A stretch of 64,000 bases of DNA. Origin: Dyella sp. OK004. Lineage in GTDB: Bacteria > Pseudomonadota > Gammaproteobacteria > Xanthomonadales > Rhodanobacteraceae. Positions 37,735-46,797 of the stretch are shown here, piece by piece; the stretch's first letter is position 1, and each line of letters opens with the position of its first letter. The stretch covers positions 868,001 to 932,000 of the forward strand of contig NZ_FOZI01000002.1 of assembly GCF_900114495.1 (NCBI RefSeq), in the 5' to 3' direction. The notes below the pieces were generated by a model. The model was not told the origin of the DNA. It searched no databases and worked only from the letters and a program-made list of their open reading frames with translations. Position numbers and translations under genes: made by a program.

Positions 37735-38559
37735 ATGACACGTATCGCTTTTATCGGCGGCGGCAATATGGCGCGCAGTTTGATCGGCGGCTTGTTGAAG
37801 ACCGGTATCCCGGCGTCGGCCATGACGGTGGCGGAGCCGCGGGCGGATGCGCGGCAGGAGCTGGGGCGGGATTTCGGGGTGGCTTGTTTCGCGGAGAGCC
37901 GGCTGGCGGCAGCGGAAGCGCAGGTGCTGGTGTTGGCGGTGAAGCCCCAGATCATGCCGGCGCTGCAGGGAGAGTTGCGCGATACCTTGCAGCGCAATCG
38001 CCCGATGTTGATTTCGATTGCCGCGGGTGTGCGTGTGGATCAGCTGGAGCGCTGGTTCGGTGCGTTGCTTCCTATCGTGCGCTGCATGCCCAACACCCCT
38101 GCCCTGATCGGCGCCGGTGCGACGGGTCTGTATGCCAATGCACGGGTGAGTCCGCCGCAGCGGGCGCAGGCGCAGCACATTCTGGATGCGGTGGGGCTAA
38201 CGCAGTGGATCCACGACGAAGCGTTGATGGATACGGTGACGGCCATTTCCGGTTCGGGGCCAGCGTATTTCTTCGCGCTGGTGGAGGCGCTGGAAGATGC
38301 CGCCGTGGCGCAGGGCATGCCGCGCGAGACGGCGCGCGCGCTGGCCGCACAAACCTGTCTCGGCGCGGGCCGCATGCTGGCGGAAAGTAGCGAGGATCCC
38401 GGCGAGCTGCGTCGGCGCGTCACTTCGCCCAACGGCACCACGCAGGCCGCACTGGAGAGCTTTGCCAGCGACGGCCTGCCGCGTATTGTCTCCCGCGCCG
38501 TTGCCGCGGCCACTCAACGCGGCGTCGATATGGCCGCCGCTCTGGATAACGCCTCGTGA
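37735..38559 (+). CDS. proC: Pyrroline-5-carboxylate reductase
   Basis: The 274-residue NAD(P)H enzyme performs the last step of proline synthesis. A Rossmann motif IAFIGGGNMARSLIGGLL opens the protein; PNTPALIGAGATGLYAN and the C-terminal signature SGSGPAYFFALVEAL are intact. The ATG at 37735 has only a weak ribosome site. Its stop overlaps the next gene by four bases. Confidence 0.95.
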   Translation: MTRIAFIGGGNMARSLIGGLLKTGIPASAMTVAEPRADARQELGRDFGVACFAESRLAAAEAQVLVLAVKPQIMPALQGELRDTLQRNRPMLISIAAGVRVDQLERWFGALLPIVRCMPNTPALIGAGATGLYANARVSPPQRAQAQHILDAVGLTQWIHDEALMDTVTAISGSGPAYFFALVEALEDAAVAQGMPRETARALAAQTCLGAGRMLAESSEDPGELRRRVTSPNGTTQAALESFASDGLPRIVSRAVAAATQRGVDMAAALDNAS

Positions 38560-39131
38560 CTTACCTGCTCAATGCTTTTTCGTTTCTGATCGACCTGCTC
38601 TTCGGCGCCGTAGCGACGCTGTTCGTGCTGCGCCTGCTGGCCGAAGCCTGCCGCGTCGACTTCAACAATCCGCTCAGCCAGTTCGTCTACCGCTATACCA
38701 ATCCGGTGCTGGCACCGATCCGGAAGCTGTTGCCCAACTGGCGGCGAATCAATCTGGCCGCGCTGCTGGTGGCATGGCTGCTGATGCTGATCAAGCGGGC
38801 GCTGCAGTTTGCCTTGCTTGGCATCGCGCCCGGCATCGGTGGCTTGCTGCTGCTTTCGCTGGCCGATCTGATCGACTTTGTATTGATCTTCTATCTGGTG
38901 CTGATCTTTGTCTGGTCGCTGACGAGCCTGATCCAGGCCGATCGCCAGCATCCGGTACTGCGCCTGATCAGCAGCCTGGTGAATCCCCTGCTGCGTCCGC
39001 TGCGCGGCAAGCTGGTGGTGGGCATGCTGGATTTTTCGCCATGGGTGGTGATGATCGCGCTGGTGCTTGCACGCATCCTGCTGGTGGCGCCGCTCGCCAA
39101 TCTGGGCAGCACCATGGCCTTGGGCGGCTGA
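38556..39131 (+). CDS. yggT: YggT family membrane protein
   Basis: The 191-residue inner-membrane protein has two YggT repeats, each a hydrophobic pair around the motif NPLSQFVYRYTNPVLAPIRK (about 33-52) and NPLLRPLRGKL in the second half. Members are tied to osmotic stress or division-plane functions in other bacteria; the exact role is unclear. It starts at GTG 38556, overlapping proC, a common pairing. Confidence 0.88.
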   Translation: MTYLLNAFSFLIDLLFGAVATLFVLRLLAEACRVDFNNPLSQFVYRYTNPVLAPIRKLLPNWRRINLAALLVAWLLMLIKRALQFALLGIAPGIGGLLLLSLADLIDFVLIFYLVLIFVWSLTSLIQADRQHPVLRLISSLVNPLLRPLRGKLVVGMLDFSPWVVMIALVLARILLVAPLANLGSTMALGG

Positions 39132-39147
39132 GTCGAAAGGAAGGGAC

Positions 39148-39705
39148 ATGGTGATGCGCATTCGACCACTGCTCGCCCTGCTCGCCTTCCCGGTCATTCT
39201 GATCGCCGCGCCCGTCGATCCGCCGCGGGTCACCGTGCGGGGCCACATCCAAACAGCGCAAGGCGACCGTCCGGCGCGGCTCACGCTTGTCTGCACGCAA
39301 GGCAACGGCGGCGCACTCACGTTGCAGCTATGGCTGCCCGGCGAGCGCTTGGCCGACTTCGATCTCGATGCCTATGAAGGCCCCGGTGCGCCAGCTGCAC
39401 AACGCGCTTCAGCGCATTTGCGCATCGGAGACCAACAGCTTCCCGCCGCGAAAGTCGGCGGCTGGTACACCAGCGAACCCGCCGACGCCCCAATGTCCTT
39501 CGTATTCGGTCTTTCCAGGCTTGCTCGCCAGACCGGAACAGCGGCAAGTGCCGCGCGCGCCCTGGGCAAGAGCGGCGCGACCCTTCAATGGACTCAGGAC
39601 AATCCGAAACCCGGTGGCCAGCCGTTGAATGCGAGCTTCAGCCCTTCCGCTTCGGAAAGCGCGCAGATCGAGCGTATTACCGCGCCCTGCCTGCCTCGCC
39701 GCTGA
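39148..39705 (+). CDS. Predicted exported protein, unknown function
   Basis: The 185-residue protein starts at ATG 39148, preceded by AAGGAAGGG. Residues 1-20 form a signal peptide (PLLALLAFPVILIAAP). The mature part is beta-rich with two cysteines (LVCTQG and TAPCLP) that could form a disulfide. It follows yggT by 16 bases and so is likely in the proC operon. No family was recognised. Confidence 0.75.
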   Translation: MVMRIRPLLALLAFPVILIAAPVDPPRVTVRGHIQTAQGDRPARLTLVCTQGNGGALTLQLWLPGERLADFDLDAYEGPGAPAAQRASAHLRIGDQQLPAAKVGGWYTSEPADAPMSFVFGLSRLARQTGTAASAARALGKSGATLQWTQDNPKPGGQPLNASFSPSASESAQIERITAPCLPRR

Positions 39706-39713
39706 GGACTCTC

Positions 39714-40517
39714 CTACGCTTGCCGTCCGGCCCATGCGGCGATGTGTCCGTGGATGGCGTCGAGGCCGTCGAACAGCGCGGCCGGGCCGGGCTGCAGGAT
39801 GATCGGCGATTTGATCTCGTAGAGGTCACCGTTGCGCACAGCGGGAATCGCTTCCCAACCCGGCCGTGTCGCGACCCGCTCCGGGCGGAAGCGCTTGCCG
39901 CACCAGGAGCCGAAGATGATGTCGGGCGCCTGCCGCACCACTTCCCCAACGTCTTCAAGAATGCGGTGCTTGGCCAATGACTCGCCGGCCTGATGCGGAA
40001 ACACGTCATCGCCACCGGCGATGCGTACCAGCTCTGCCACCCAGCGGATGCCGGTGATCAGCGGATCGTCCCATTCCTCGAAATACACCTTCGGCCGCTG
40101 CGGCAACGCCTCCGCCGCCGCGCGGATCGCTTCGATGTGCTGCTCGGCCTTGCGCGCATACGCCTCGGCCTTCTCCGTCGCACCGACCATGGCACCAAGC
40201 CGTCGGATATAGGCGAGGATGCCGTCCACGCTGCGATGGTTGCTGATCCACACCTCCACGCCGGCCTTGATCAGCTCGCGCGCAATGTCGGCCTGGATGT
40301 CCGAGAAGCCGATAACCAGATCGGGTTCCAGTTTCAGAATATCGCCGATCTTGGCGCTGGTGAAGGCCGAGACCTTCGGCTTCTCCTTGCGTGCCCGTGC
40401 CGGCCGCACGGTGAAACCGGAGATGCCGACGATGCGGTGCTCTTCCCCGAGCGCATACAGCACTTCGGTGGGTTCTTCGGTAAGACAGACGATGCGGCTG
40501 GGAAAGTGATCGGGCAT
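39714..40517 (-). CDS. BtuF-like cobalamin-type binding protein without a signal peptide
   Basis: The 267-residue protein has the periplasmic-binding fold of the vitamin B12/iron family: IVCLTEEPTEVLYALGEEHRIVGISGFTVRP at the N-terminus, a long helix linking two lobes (about 125-150), and PDIIFGSWCGKRF in the second lobe. It lacks any signal peptide, starting MPDHFPSRIVCL, and no permease or ATPase gene is adjacent. It may be a cytoplasmic corrinoid or metal binder. The start could be mis-set, but no hydrophobic leader is encoded upstream in frame before 40560. Confidence 0.75.
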   Translation of the reverse strand: MPDHFPSRIVCLTEEPTEVLYALGEEHRIVGISGFTVRPARARKEKPKVSAFTSAKIGDILKLEPDLVIGFSDIQADIARELIKAGVEVWISNHRSVDGILAYIRRLGAMVGATEKAEAYARKAEQHIEAIRAAAEALPQRPKVYFEEWDDPLITGIRWVAELVRIAGGDDVFPHQAGESLAKHRILEDVGEVVRQAPDIIFGSWCGKRFRPERVATRPGWEAIPAVRNGDLYEIKSPIILQPGPAALFDGLDAIHGHIAAWAGRQA

Positions 40518-40600
40518 GGGGAGAAACGCGAAGACGAAGTAAGAAATGAGTATGGCGACTAACTACTCTTTTCTCACGCCCTACCTCTCCTCACTTACCT

Positions 40601-41041
40601 TCAGTGCCCCAGCACCGTCACGGTGACCTTGCGCTGGTGAGGGTCGACACGGTGCTCCCACAGATAGAGCCCCTGCCAGGTGCCGAGCTGCAATTTGCCG
40701 CCGTGCACCGGCACGGTAAGGCTGACGCCGGTAAGGATGGAGCGCACGTGAGCCGGCATGTCGTCCGGCCCTTCGGCGTCGTGCTGGAAGATGCTGTCGC
40801 CGTCCGGCACGGCGCGGGTGAGCCAGCGCTCCAAGTCCGCGCGCACTGCGGGGTCGGCGTTCTCGCTGATCAGCAGCGAGCAACTGGTGTGCGCGGTGAA
40901 CACATGAGCGATGCCGGTCTGCACGCTGCTGGCCGAAACGATCTCGCCCACCTTGTCGCTGATCTCGCTGAAGCCGCGGCCGCGCGTATGCACGGTGAAG
41001 CCGGTTTGCGCGACGTGCTGGGCGGGCGTGGCTCGGCTCAT
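40601..41041 (-). CDS. YjbQ family protein (UPF0047)
   Basis: The 146-residue protein has the family pattern GRGFSEISDKVGEIV near the N-terminus, a HTSCSLLISENADP strand-loop and the C-terminal LGTWQGLYLWEHR, with conserved His and Glu residues. E. coli YjbQ has weak thiamine-phosphate synthase activity; the true role is unclear. The ATG at 41041 follows GAGGA and lies 10 bases after the pdxH stop, so the two form an operon. Confidence 0.88.
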   Translation of the reverse strand: MSRATPAQHVAQTGFTVHTRGRGFSEISDKVGEIVSASSVQTGIAHVFTAHTSCSLLISENADPAVRADLERWLTRAVPDGDSIFQHDAEGPDDMPAHVRSILTGVSLTVPVHGGKLQLGTWQGLYLWEHRVDPHQRKVTVTVLGH

Positions 41042-41051
41042 GACAGCGTCC

Positions 41052-41639
41052 TCAGGGATAGAGCATGCGGCTGGTCCAGGTCTGGCCATGGCGGCTCCAG
41101 CGTACCCGCTCGTGCAGGCGGAACTCGGCGCCGTACCAGAACTCCACCATGTCCGGCTCCACCACATAACCGCCCCAGTGTGGCGGGCGCGTGACGTCGC
41201 GGCCTTCAAACTCGTGTTCATAGCGCGCCACGCGCTGCTCGAAGGTCTCGCGGTCCGGCAAGGTCTGCGATTGCAGTGAGGCCCAGGCGCCGATCTGGCT
41301 CAGCCGCGGGCGACTGGCGAAGTAGGCGTCGGACTCCTCGTCCCGCAGTTTGCGAGCTACACCTTCCACACGCACCTGCACGCCTTCACGCAGGATCTTC
41401 CAGTGGAAGCACAGCGCCACCTGGGCATGCGCCTCCACTTGCGTGGCTTTGTCGCTCTGATAGTTGGTGTAGAAGCGGAAGCCGCGCTCGTCGGCCCCCT
41501 TCAATAGCACGATGCGTGAGCTCACCCGGCCGGCGCTATCGACGGTGGAGAGGCTCATGGCGGTGGGTTCCGGATCGCTGCCCGCACGGGCGTCGTCCAG
41601 CAGTTGCAGGAAGGTGTCGAGGATCTCAGGTTTCAGCAT
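41052..41639 (-). CDS. pdxH: Pyridoxamine 5'-phosphate oxidase
   Basis: The 195-residue FMN enzyme forms pyridoxal 5'-phosphate. Motifs are SSRIVLLKGADERGFRFYTN (FMN binding), RPRLSQIGAWASLQSQTL and the C-terminal EFWYGAEFRLHERVRW ending SRMLYP. The ATG at 41639 has no clear ribosome site; an ATG at 41672 in frame is an alternative. The start codons of pdxH and the next gene face each other only 39 bases apart. Confidence 0.93.
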   Translation of the reverse strand: MLKPEILDTFLQLLDDARAGSDPEPTAMSLSTVDSAGRVSSRIVLLKGADERGFRFYTNYQSDKATQVEAHAQVALCFHWKILREGVQVRVEGVARKLRDEESDAYFASRPRLSQIGAWASLQSQTLPDRETFEQRVARYEHEFEGRDVTRPPHWGGYVVEPDMVEFWYGAEFRLHERVRWSRHGQTWTSRMLYP

Positions 41640-41678
41640 GGGTCTTGAATCGTGGCCGCCGCGCGCCATCATGCGCGG

Positions 41679-42509
41679 ATGGTTAACGATGCTAGCACGC
41701 AGAATTCGACCCTGGCGGGCCACTTGCTCGACCAGTACGCAGGGCGCATCGCCCGCTCCAAACGCCCCTACCTGCTTGGCCTGTCCGGCCTGCAAGGCAG
41801 CGGCAAGAGCACGCTGGCGCGGGAAATGAAGGCCCAGGCCGAGGCGCGCGGCTGGCCGACCGAGGTGCTGTCGCTGGACGATTTCTATTACAGCCGCAGC
41901 GAGCGCGACGTGCTGGCCCACCAGATCCACCCGCTGCTGCGTACCCGCGGTGTACCCGGCACCCATGAAATCGAACTGCTGATGTCGGTGCTGGCCGCCC
42001 TGCCCCAGGCATCCGAAAAACTGCCGGTGCCTTATCCGCGTTTCGACAAAGGCCGCGATACGCGTGTGCCGCCGTCGCGCTGGCCCAAGGTCGCGCGGCC
42101 GCCGAGGTTGGTCATCCTGGAAGGCTGGGCGCTGGGCGTCCGTCCGCAGCTGCAAGCCGCCCTGGAAGATCCGGTCAACGAGCTGGAGCGCAACGAAGAT
42201 CCCGACGGCGTCTGGCGCCATTGGGTCAACAAACAACTGCGCGCCTACCAGCCGCTATGGCGCAAGCTCGATGCCTTGATCGTGCTGCAAGCGCCCAACT
42301 GGGATGTGATCCGCGAATGGCGCAGCCAGCAGGAAGAAGAACTGCTGGCACGGCACGCGCCACTGGCGATGGATGCCGAGGCCATGGCGCGTTTCCTCGC
42401 CCATTACGAGCGCCTCAGCCGCCACGCCCTCGCCACCTTGCCCGCGCTCGCCGACAGTTGCGTGGAATACGACACGCAGCGGCATGTGACCGGGCTCAGC
42501 CACTTCTGA
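41679..42509 (+). CDS. P-loop kinase of the D-glycerate 3-kinase type
   Basis: The 276-residue protein has Walker A GLQGSGKST (about 35-43), a Walker B-like LSLDDFYYSRSERD segment, and LVILEGWALGVRP, the WxG region of the plant-type D-glycerate 3-kinase/YGR205W family. The likely substrate is D-glycerate or another small hydroxy acid. The start at 41679 (MVNDASTQNS) is favoured over a GTG at 41652 that would overlap the pdxH start region. It converges with the dodecin gene. Confidence 0.8.
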   Translation: MVNDASTQNSTLAGHLLDQYAGRIARSKRPYLLGLSGLQGSGKSTLAREMKAQAEARGWPTEVLSLDDFYYSRSERDVLAHQIHPLLRTRGVPGTHEIELLMSVLAALPQASEKLPVPYPRFDKGRDTRVPPSRWPKVARPPRLVILEGWALGVRPQLQAALEDPVNELERNEDPDGVWRHWVNKQLRAYQPLWRKLDALIVLQAPNWDVIREWRSQQEEELLARHAPLAMDAEAMARFLAHYERLSRHALATLPALADSCVEYDTQRHVTGLSHF

Positions 42510-42526
42510 TATCGGCGAACGCGCAC

Positions 42527-42553
42527 CGTGCCGGCCGGCGGGTCGCCGGCACG
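42527..42553. terminator. Hairpin between converging kinase and dodecin genes
   Basis: CGTGCCGGC and GCCGGCACG form a 9-base GC-rich stem with a 9-base loop, placed between two gene ends. There is no T run, so terminator function is uncertain. Confidence 0.4.
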
Positions 42554-42573
42554 ACACCGCCTTGCCGCTGCCG

Positions 42574-42777
42574 TTATTCGATGACGAAATTGACGCGCAT
42601 ATTGACGCGCCATTCGGTCACGGCGCCTTTGTCGTCGGTGAGCACTTTGATGTCGTTCACCCATGCTCCCTTGATGTGCTTCACCGTCTTGGCCGTCTTC
42701 TTCAATCCTTCCTTCACGGCGTCCTCCAGACCTTTGGTGGACGAGGAACTGATCTCGATGATCTTGGCTACCGACAT
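42574..42777 (-). CDS. Dodecin
   Basis: The 67-residue flavin-binding and storage protein assembles as a dodecamer. The length and the pattern VAKIIEISSSSTKGLEDAVK, KHIKGAWVNDIKV (with the Trp that stacks on flavin) and VTEWRVNMRVNFVIE match the family. The ATG at 42777 follows GGAGGT. A stand-alone gene. Confidence 0.93.
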   Translation of the reverse strand: MSVAKIIEISSSSTKGLEDAVKEGLKKTAKTVKHIKGAWVNDIKVLTDDKGAVTEWRVNMRVNFVIE

Positions 42778-42899
42778 GGCATGACCTCCGGCAAGCCGCG
42801 CAGGCGGCGCGGCGACGCTCCCCCGAACGGCCAGTCTGTCCATGCGTAGGGCCTGACGGCAAGCCGCAGCGCGGCAACGTCAAGGCGGCGTCAAGAAAT

Positions 42900-43244
42900 T
42901 CAGCCAGCCGGCTCCACCAGCACCGCGGTGCCATAGGCAAGCACTTCGGTCACACCTTCGGCCACGTCGTTGGCGTCATAGCGCATGGCGATCACTGCGT
43001 TGGCTCCATGCTCAGCGGCGTGCTGCAGCATCAGTTCGAAGGCTTCCTCGCGCGCTTTCTCGCACAGCTCGGTGTAGATCGAGATGTTGCCACCTACCAG
43101 TGTCTGCAGCGCCGCGCCGAGGTTGCCGATCACGCTGCGCGAACGCACGGTGATGCCGCGCACGATGCCCAACGGGCGGATGATGCGGTAGCCGGGGATT
43201 TCGTTGGTGGTGCTGACGAAGGCGGGTTGGATGGGGGTGGGCAT
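42900..43244 (-). CDS. YbjQ family protein (UPF0145)
   Basis: The 114-residue protein shows the family signature: STTNEIPGYRIIRPLGIVRGITVRSRS, then GGNISIYTELCEKAREEAFELM and GANAVIAMRYDAND, likely forming a homo-pentameric ring. Function unknown. The start at 43244 (MPTPIQPAF) is favoured; upstream codons are Pro-rich and lie towards a repeat. Confidence 0.9.
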   Translation of the reverse strand: MPTPIQPAFVSTTNEIPGYRIIRPLGIVRGITVRSRSVIGNLGAALQTLVGGNISIYTELCEKAREEAFELMLQHAAEHGANAVIAMRYDANDVAEGVTEVLAYGTAVLVEPAG

Positions 43245-43326
43245 GGTTGGAGGCCTTGGGTTGGGTGGTAGTGGGATCGTCCCATGGCGGGGAGGTGGCG
43301 GCATCTATCGCTGGTCCTGGCGCGCT

Positions 43327-43690
43327 CTGCTCCCTCTCCCTTCCGGGGAGAGGGTTGGGGTGAGGGGTGGGTGCTCGGCTTACCGTCTCTACTTCGTCAT
43401 CCCTGCGTAGGCAGGACGAGCGCGCAGCGCGAAGAACGCCCTAGTGGGCGGCCCCGAAGGGGTGAGCGGAGCGAATCATCCAGTAGTGGTGCGCTTCGAT
43501 TGTCGGGTCAGCGTGCCCTGGCTCGCCTGCCGCGGGCTTCCGAACCGCTGCCGCGGTCCGGGTCACTTTCTCTTTGCTGGCCCAAAGAGAAAGTAACCAA
43601 AGAGAAATGGCCTGAAGAGCGGGCGGTGTGCTCTGTAGCTACGCCTTTTCCAGTGTCAGGCGTCGGGAGCGCGCTCTTCTCAGCCTTATC
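43327..43690 (-). repeat. Composite palindromic repeat, copy C (short-loop form)
   Basis: It fills most of the 448-base gap between ybjQ and the DUF2007-like gene. The hairpin GGTCACTTTCTCTTTG (43561-43576), loop CTGGCC, and CAAAGAGAAAGTAACC (43583-43598) has one mismatch relative to copy B. TTCCAGTGTCAGGCGTCGGG and GTCATCCCTGCG-type segments flank it. It ends only a few bases before the next gene's stop codon. Confidence 0.88.
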
Positions 43691-43692
43691 GT

Positions 43693-44157
43693 TCAGCCCT
43701 CACTGGGGTCTTCATCTTCACTCAAGGCATAGTCGCCGCGGCGATAGGCATGCAGGACTTCGGTGGCTCGCGGCAGATCCTTTTCGGCAACCAGGAAACG
43801 CACGCCGCCGAAGCCACCTGAAATGCGTGGATTGGCTTGAGCGGGAACGGTGGCATAAGTGGTTGCTGCAATACCTTCCGCTGCGAGCTGGTAAAACACA
43901 GCGCGGGCGTCGTCGGTATCGAGCAGGGATTCGAGGCTGACCAAATCGGCTGGGTCAAGGAATGACTCGGGCTCGCCGTCCTCCCAAACTTCATCCTGAC
44001 CATCGTCAGATACTGGCGCTTCGTACAACTGTCGCGCACGCAATTCGTCGGCGGCAATGGTCATGGCGTCCTCGGTCATATCGCCCGAGTGATAGCGGCG
44101 CAACAACTCCTCATCGCTCATCTGCTCGAAACGTTGCCGCATTGCTGTGCGATCCAT
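43693..44157 (-). CDS. DUF2007-like signal-transducing domain protein
   Basis: The 154-residue cytoplasmic protein has an N-terminal helical part (MRQRFEQMSDEELLRRYHSG) and a C-terminal ferredoxin-like domain with VSLESLLDTDDARAVFYQL and GVRFLVAEKDLPRATEVL, typical of DUF2007/GlnB-like small domains. The tail is acidic. Function unknown. The copy C repeat abuts its 3' end, so its C-terminus could have been altered by repeat insertion. Confidence 0.75.
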   Translation of the reverse strand: MDRTAMRQRFEQMSDEELLRRYHSGDMTEDAMTIAADELRARQLYEAPVSDDGQDEVWEDGEPESFLDPADLVSLESLLDTDDARAVFYQLAAEGIAATTYATVPAQANPRISGGFGGVRFLVAEKDLPRATEVLHAYRRGDYALSEDEDPSEG

Positions 44158-44193
44158 GCCGTATCGTCCTGATGTGGGTAGCTGGTCCGCAGC

Positions 44194-45021
44194 CTACAAC
44201 AAGGCCCGGTAGCCATCACGCGCATCCGGCCAGCGGAATTGGAAACCGCTGGCGTGCAGGCGCGCGTTGCTCAGGCGTTTGCTGCCGATGCCTGCGGGAG
44301 CGGGGCCTTCGGTGGGTGGTGGTGCGCCGATGAGCGTGGCGAGATGGTCGTAGAGGACATCCATCGGCAGCGGTGTGTCGTCGACGCCGAGGTATAGCGA
44401 TTGCAGGTTTGTCTGCATGAGCAGGTGGGCGATGGCCGACGCGGCATCGTCGATGTGGATGCGGTTGGACCAGTGCGGTGTGCTGCGTGGGACGTGTGCC
44501 TGATTGGCGCGCAGGCGGTCGATTAGTTGGAGACGGCCGGGGCCGTAGAGGCCGGCCAGGCGCAGCGATGTCGAGGGTAGCGTTTGCGCGGCGAGCCAGC
44601 GTTCCGCGGCGAGCAATACCTGACCGTTGAAACCCGGTGGATCTGTGGGTGTGTTTTCGTCGACCCAGGCATCGCCGTGTTCGCCGTAGACGGCGCTGGA
44701 TGAGACGAACAGCACTCGCTTCAATGCATCACGGTGGACAGCACTCAGAAGATGCTGCAAGCCATCACCGAACACCGCGCGATAGGCGGCTTCGTCGCGC
44801 GCATCGGGTGTTGGCGAATACACCAGCTGGGTAATCCCGAGCGGCAAATCAATCAGCGAAGCTGCCCGGGTCAGATCGCCGGCGAGCCAGCGGATACCGC
44901 TGCCATCACTCGCTGGTGGGCGCCGCCGCAGTGCCCATACTTCATCGCCACGCGCCAGCAAACGCTGCGCCACACGCTGGCCCAGATCACCGCATCCGGC
45001 CAACAGAACCCGTTCGGTCAT
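44194..45021 (-). CDS. SDR-family NAD(P)-dependent epimerase/reductase
   Basis: The 275-residue Rossmann protein starts VLLAGCGDLGQRVAQRLLARG, with the active-site pattern VSSSAVYGEHG (Ser and Tyr, but Lys not in the usual YxxxK spacing), resembling YeeZ-type extended SDRs. Substrate unknown. Its ATG at 45021 faces the aroK ATG with only 26 bases between, so the promoters must be very compact or lie within coding sequence. Confidence 0.82.
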   Translation of the reverse strand: MTERVLLAGCGDLGQRVAQRLLARGDEVWALRRRPPASDGSGIRWLAGDLTRAASLIDLPLGITQLVYSPTPDARDEAAYRAVFGDGLQHLLSAVHRDALKRVLFVSSSAVYGEHGDAWVDENTPTDPPGFNGQVLLAAERWLAAQTLPSTSLRLAGLYGPGRLQLIDRLRANQAHVPRSTPHWSNRIHIDDAASAIAHLLMQTNLQSLYLGVDDTPLPMDVLYDHLATLIGAPPPTEGPAPAGIGSKRLSNARLHASGFQFRWPDARDGYRALL

Positions 45022-45035
45022 GTCGGACCTGCTGT

Positions 45036-45041
45036 TAAAGT
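45036..45041 (+). promoter_or_regulatory. Putative -10 box TAAAGT of aroK
   Basis: TAAAGT lies six bases before the aroK ATG, so transcription would begin at the start codon, a leaderless arrangement like that of yqgE. No clear -35 box. Confidence 0.35.
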
Positions 45042-45047
45042 CGGCAT

Positions 45048-45587
45048 ATGAATCCTTCGTGCAACCTGTTCATCGTCGGCCCGACCGGCGCCGGCAAGAC
45101 GTCGATCGGTCGACGCCTGGCCGCGCATTATGGGCTGCCTTTTGTCGATCTCGACCAGGAAATCGAGCGGCATTGCGGGGCTAGCGTGAGCACGGTGTTT
45201 GAGCTGGAAGGCGAGGCCGGGTTCCGCCGCCGCGAGAGTACGCTGCTGGAAGAATGCAGTGTGCGCCAGGGTGTGGTCCTTGCCACCGGCGCCGGCGCGG
45301 TGCTCGACCCGGCCAACCGGCGCCTGTTGATGGAGCGCGGCTATGTGCTGTGGCTGCAGGCTACGGTAGAGCAGCAGCTCGATCGCCTCGCCCGGGATCG
45401 CAGCCGTCCATTGCTGGCCGGCGAGGACCGCCGCGCCAAGCTGGAAGCCATGGCGCTCGCACGCACATCGATCTACCAAGAGATCGCCGACCTGATCATT
45501 CCCGGCGAATACGAACTCATCCACGAAGCCAGTGAACACAGCATCGCGCTGATCGATGCGCACTGGCAGCGCCAACATGCCGCATGA
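45048..45587 (+). CDS. aroK: Shikimate kinase
   Basis: The 179-residue enzyme phosphorylates shikimate in aromatic amino-acid synthesis. Walker A is [15 protein letters not shown] (about 9-23), with the shikimate-binding [13 protein letters not shown] and the [14 protein letters not shown] segment. It overlaps aroB by four bases. No Shine-Dalgarno sequence is visible before the ATG. Confidence 0.95.
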   Translation: MNPSCNLFIVGPTGAGKTSIGRRLAAHYGLPFVDLDQEIERHCGASVSTVFELEGEAGFRRRESTLLEECSVRQGVVLATGAGAVLDPANRRLLMERGYVLWLQATVEQQLDRLARDRSRPLLAGEDRRAKLEAMALARTSIYQEIADLIIPGEYELIHEASEHSIALIDAHWQRQHAA

Positions 45588-46690
45588 CCATGACTGACAC
45601 TCCGAACCCTCGCCATATCGACGTCGCCCTCGGCGAACGAAGCTACCCCGTCTGGATCGGCCAGGGGCTGCTCGATGACCATGCGCGCTGGCGCAGTGCC
45701 CTGCGCGGCAAGCATGTGCTGGTAATCAGCAACACCACCGTGGCACCGCTGTATCTGGACCGTGTGGCGAAAGGCCTGGATGGCCTGCGCTGGTCATCGT
45801 TCCTGCTCGATGACGGCGAAGCGCACAAGACCTTCGCCAACGTCGGCCTCGCGCTCGATGCCCTTGCCTTGCTCGGCGCCACGCGCGATGCCTGCGTGAT
45901 TGCGCTGGGCGGCGGCGTCGTAGGCGACCTCGCGGGCTTCAGCGCGGCGTGCTGGATGCGCGGCATCGATTTCATCCAGATGCCGACCACGCTGTTGGCG
46001 ATGGTCGATTCTTCCGTCGGCGGCAAGACCGGCGTGAACTTGCCGGCGGGCAAGAACCTGGTCGGTGCTTTCCATCAGCCGCGCGCGGTAGTGGCCGACA
46101 TCGACACCCTTGCCAGCCTGCCTGATCGCGAATACCGCGCTGGCCTGGCCGAGGTGGTGAAGGGTGCGGCGATTGGCGACCTGCCTTTCTTCGAATGGCT
46201 GGAGCAGCACGCCGATGCCCTCGCCGCGCGCGAGAAAGGCCCGTTGATCGAAGCCATCGCGCGCAAGGTGCGCTACAAAGCCGGCGTAGTCGCGCGTGAC
46301 GAAACCGAGCAAGGCGAGCGTGCCCTGCTCAACCTCGGCCACACGTTCGGCCATGCGCTGGAAACCGCCGGCAAGTACACCACCCTGCTGCATGGCGAAG
46401 GTGTGGCGGTCGGCATGGTACTGGCAGCGCAATTGTCCGAGCGCCTGGGCATGAGCCAGGCAGCCGACACGGCACGTCTGCACCGGCTGCTTGCCAGGCT
46501 GAATCTGCCCACGGCGATTCCGCAGGGCATGGACCCGGAGCAGCTGCTGGCCCTGATGCGACTGGACAAGAAGAACACCGCGGGAACGCTGCGGCTGATT
46601 CTGTGGCACGGCATCGGCAAGGCGGAAATCGTTGGTGGCGTGAACGAAGCACCGGTACTGGCCACGCTTAAGAACGCCACCGGGGCCTGA
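45584..46690 (+). CDS. aroB: 3-dehydroquinate synthase
   Basis: The 368-residue NAD-dependent, metal-containing enzyme converts DAHP to 3-dehydroquinate. [36 protein letters not shown] and the metal-binding HTFGHALE are intact. It is translationally coupled to aroK (ATGA overlap). Confidence 0.96.
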   Translation: MTMTDTPNPRHIDVALGERSYPVWIGQGLLDDHARWRSALRGKHVLVISNTTVAPLYLDRVAKGLDGLRWSSFLLDDGEAHKTFANVGLALDALALLGATRDACVIALGGGVVGDLAGFSAACWMRGIDFIQMPTTLLAMVDSSVGGKTGVNLPAGKNLVGAFHQPRAVVADIDTLASLPDREYRAGLAEVVKGAAIGDLPFFEWLEQHADALAAREKGPLIEAIARKVRYKAGVVARDETEQGERALLNLGHTFGHALETAGKYTTLLHGEGVAVGMVLAAQLSERLGMSQAADTARLHRLLARLNLPTAIPQGMDPEQLLALMRLDKKNTAGTLRLILWHGIGKAEIVGGVNEAPVLATLKNATGA

Positions 46691-46746
46691 TCACGCCCGG
46701 ATACGCCTGCGTCACCCCCGCACTCGCTACAAACAGCCCGGCCTCC

Positions 46747-46752
46747 TAGAAT
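46747..46752 (+). promoter_or_regulatory. Putative -10 box TAGAAT before the WGR gene
   Basis: TAGAAT is 45 bases upstream of the ATG at 46798, in the 107-base gap after aroB. The -35 region is GC-rich and not consensus. Confidence 0.4.
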
Positions 46753-46797
46753 ACGTGGCCTGCGGCACGCCGTGCCGCGCCCATCACACTGCCTTCC

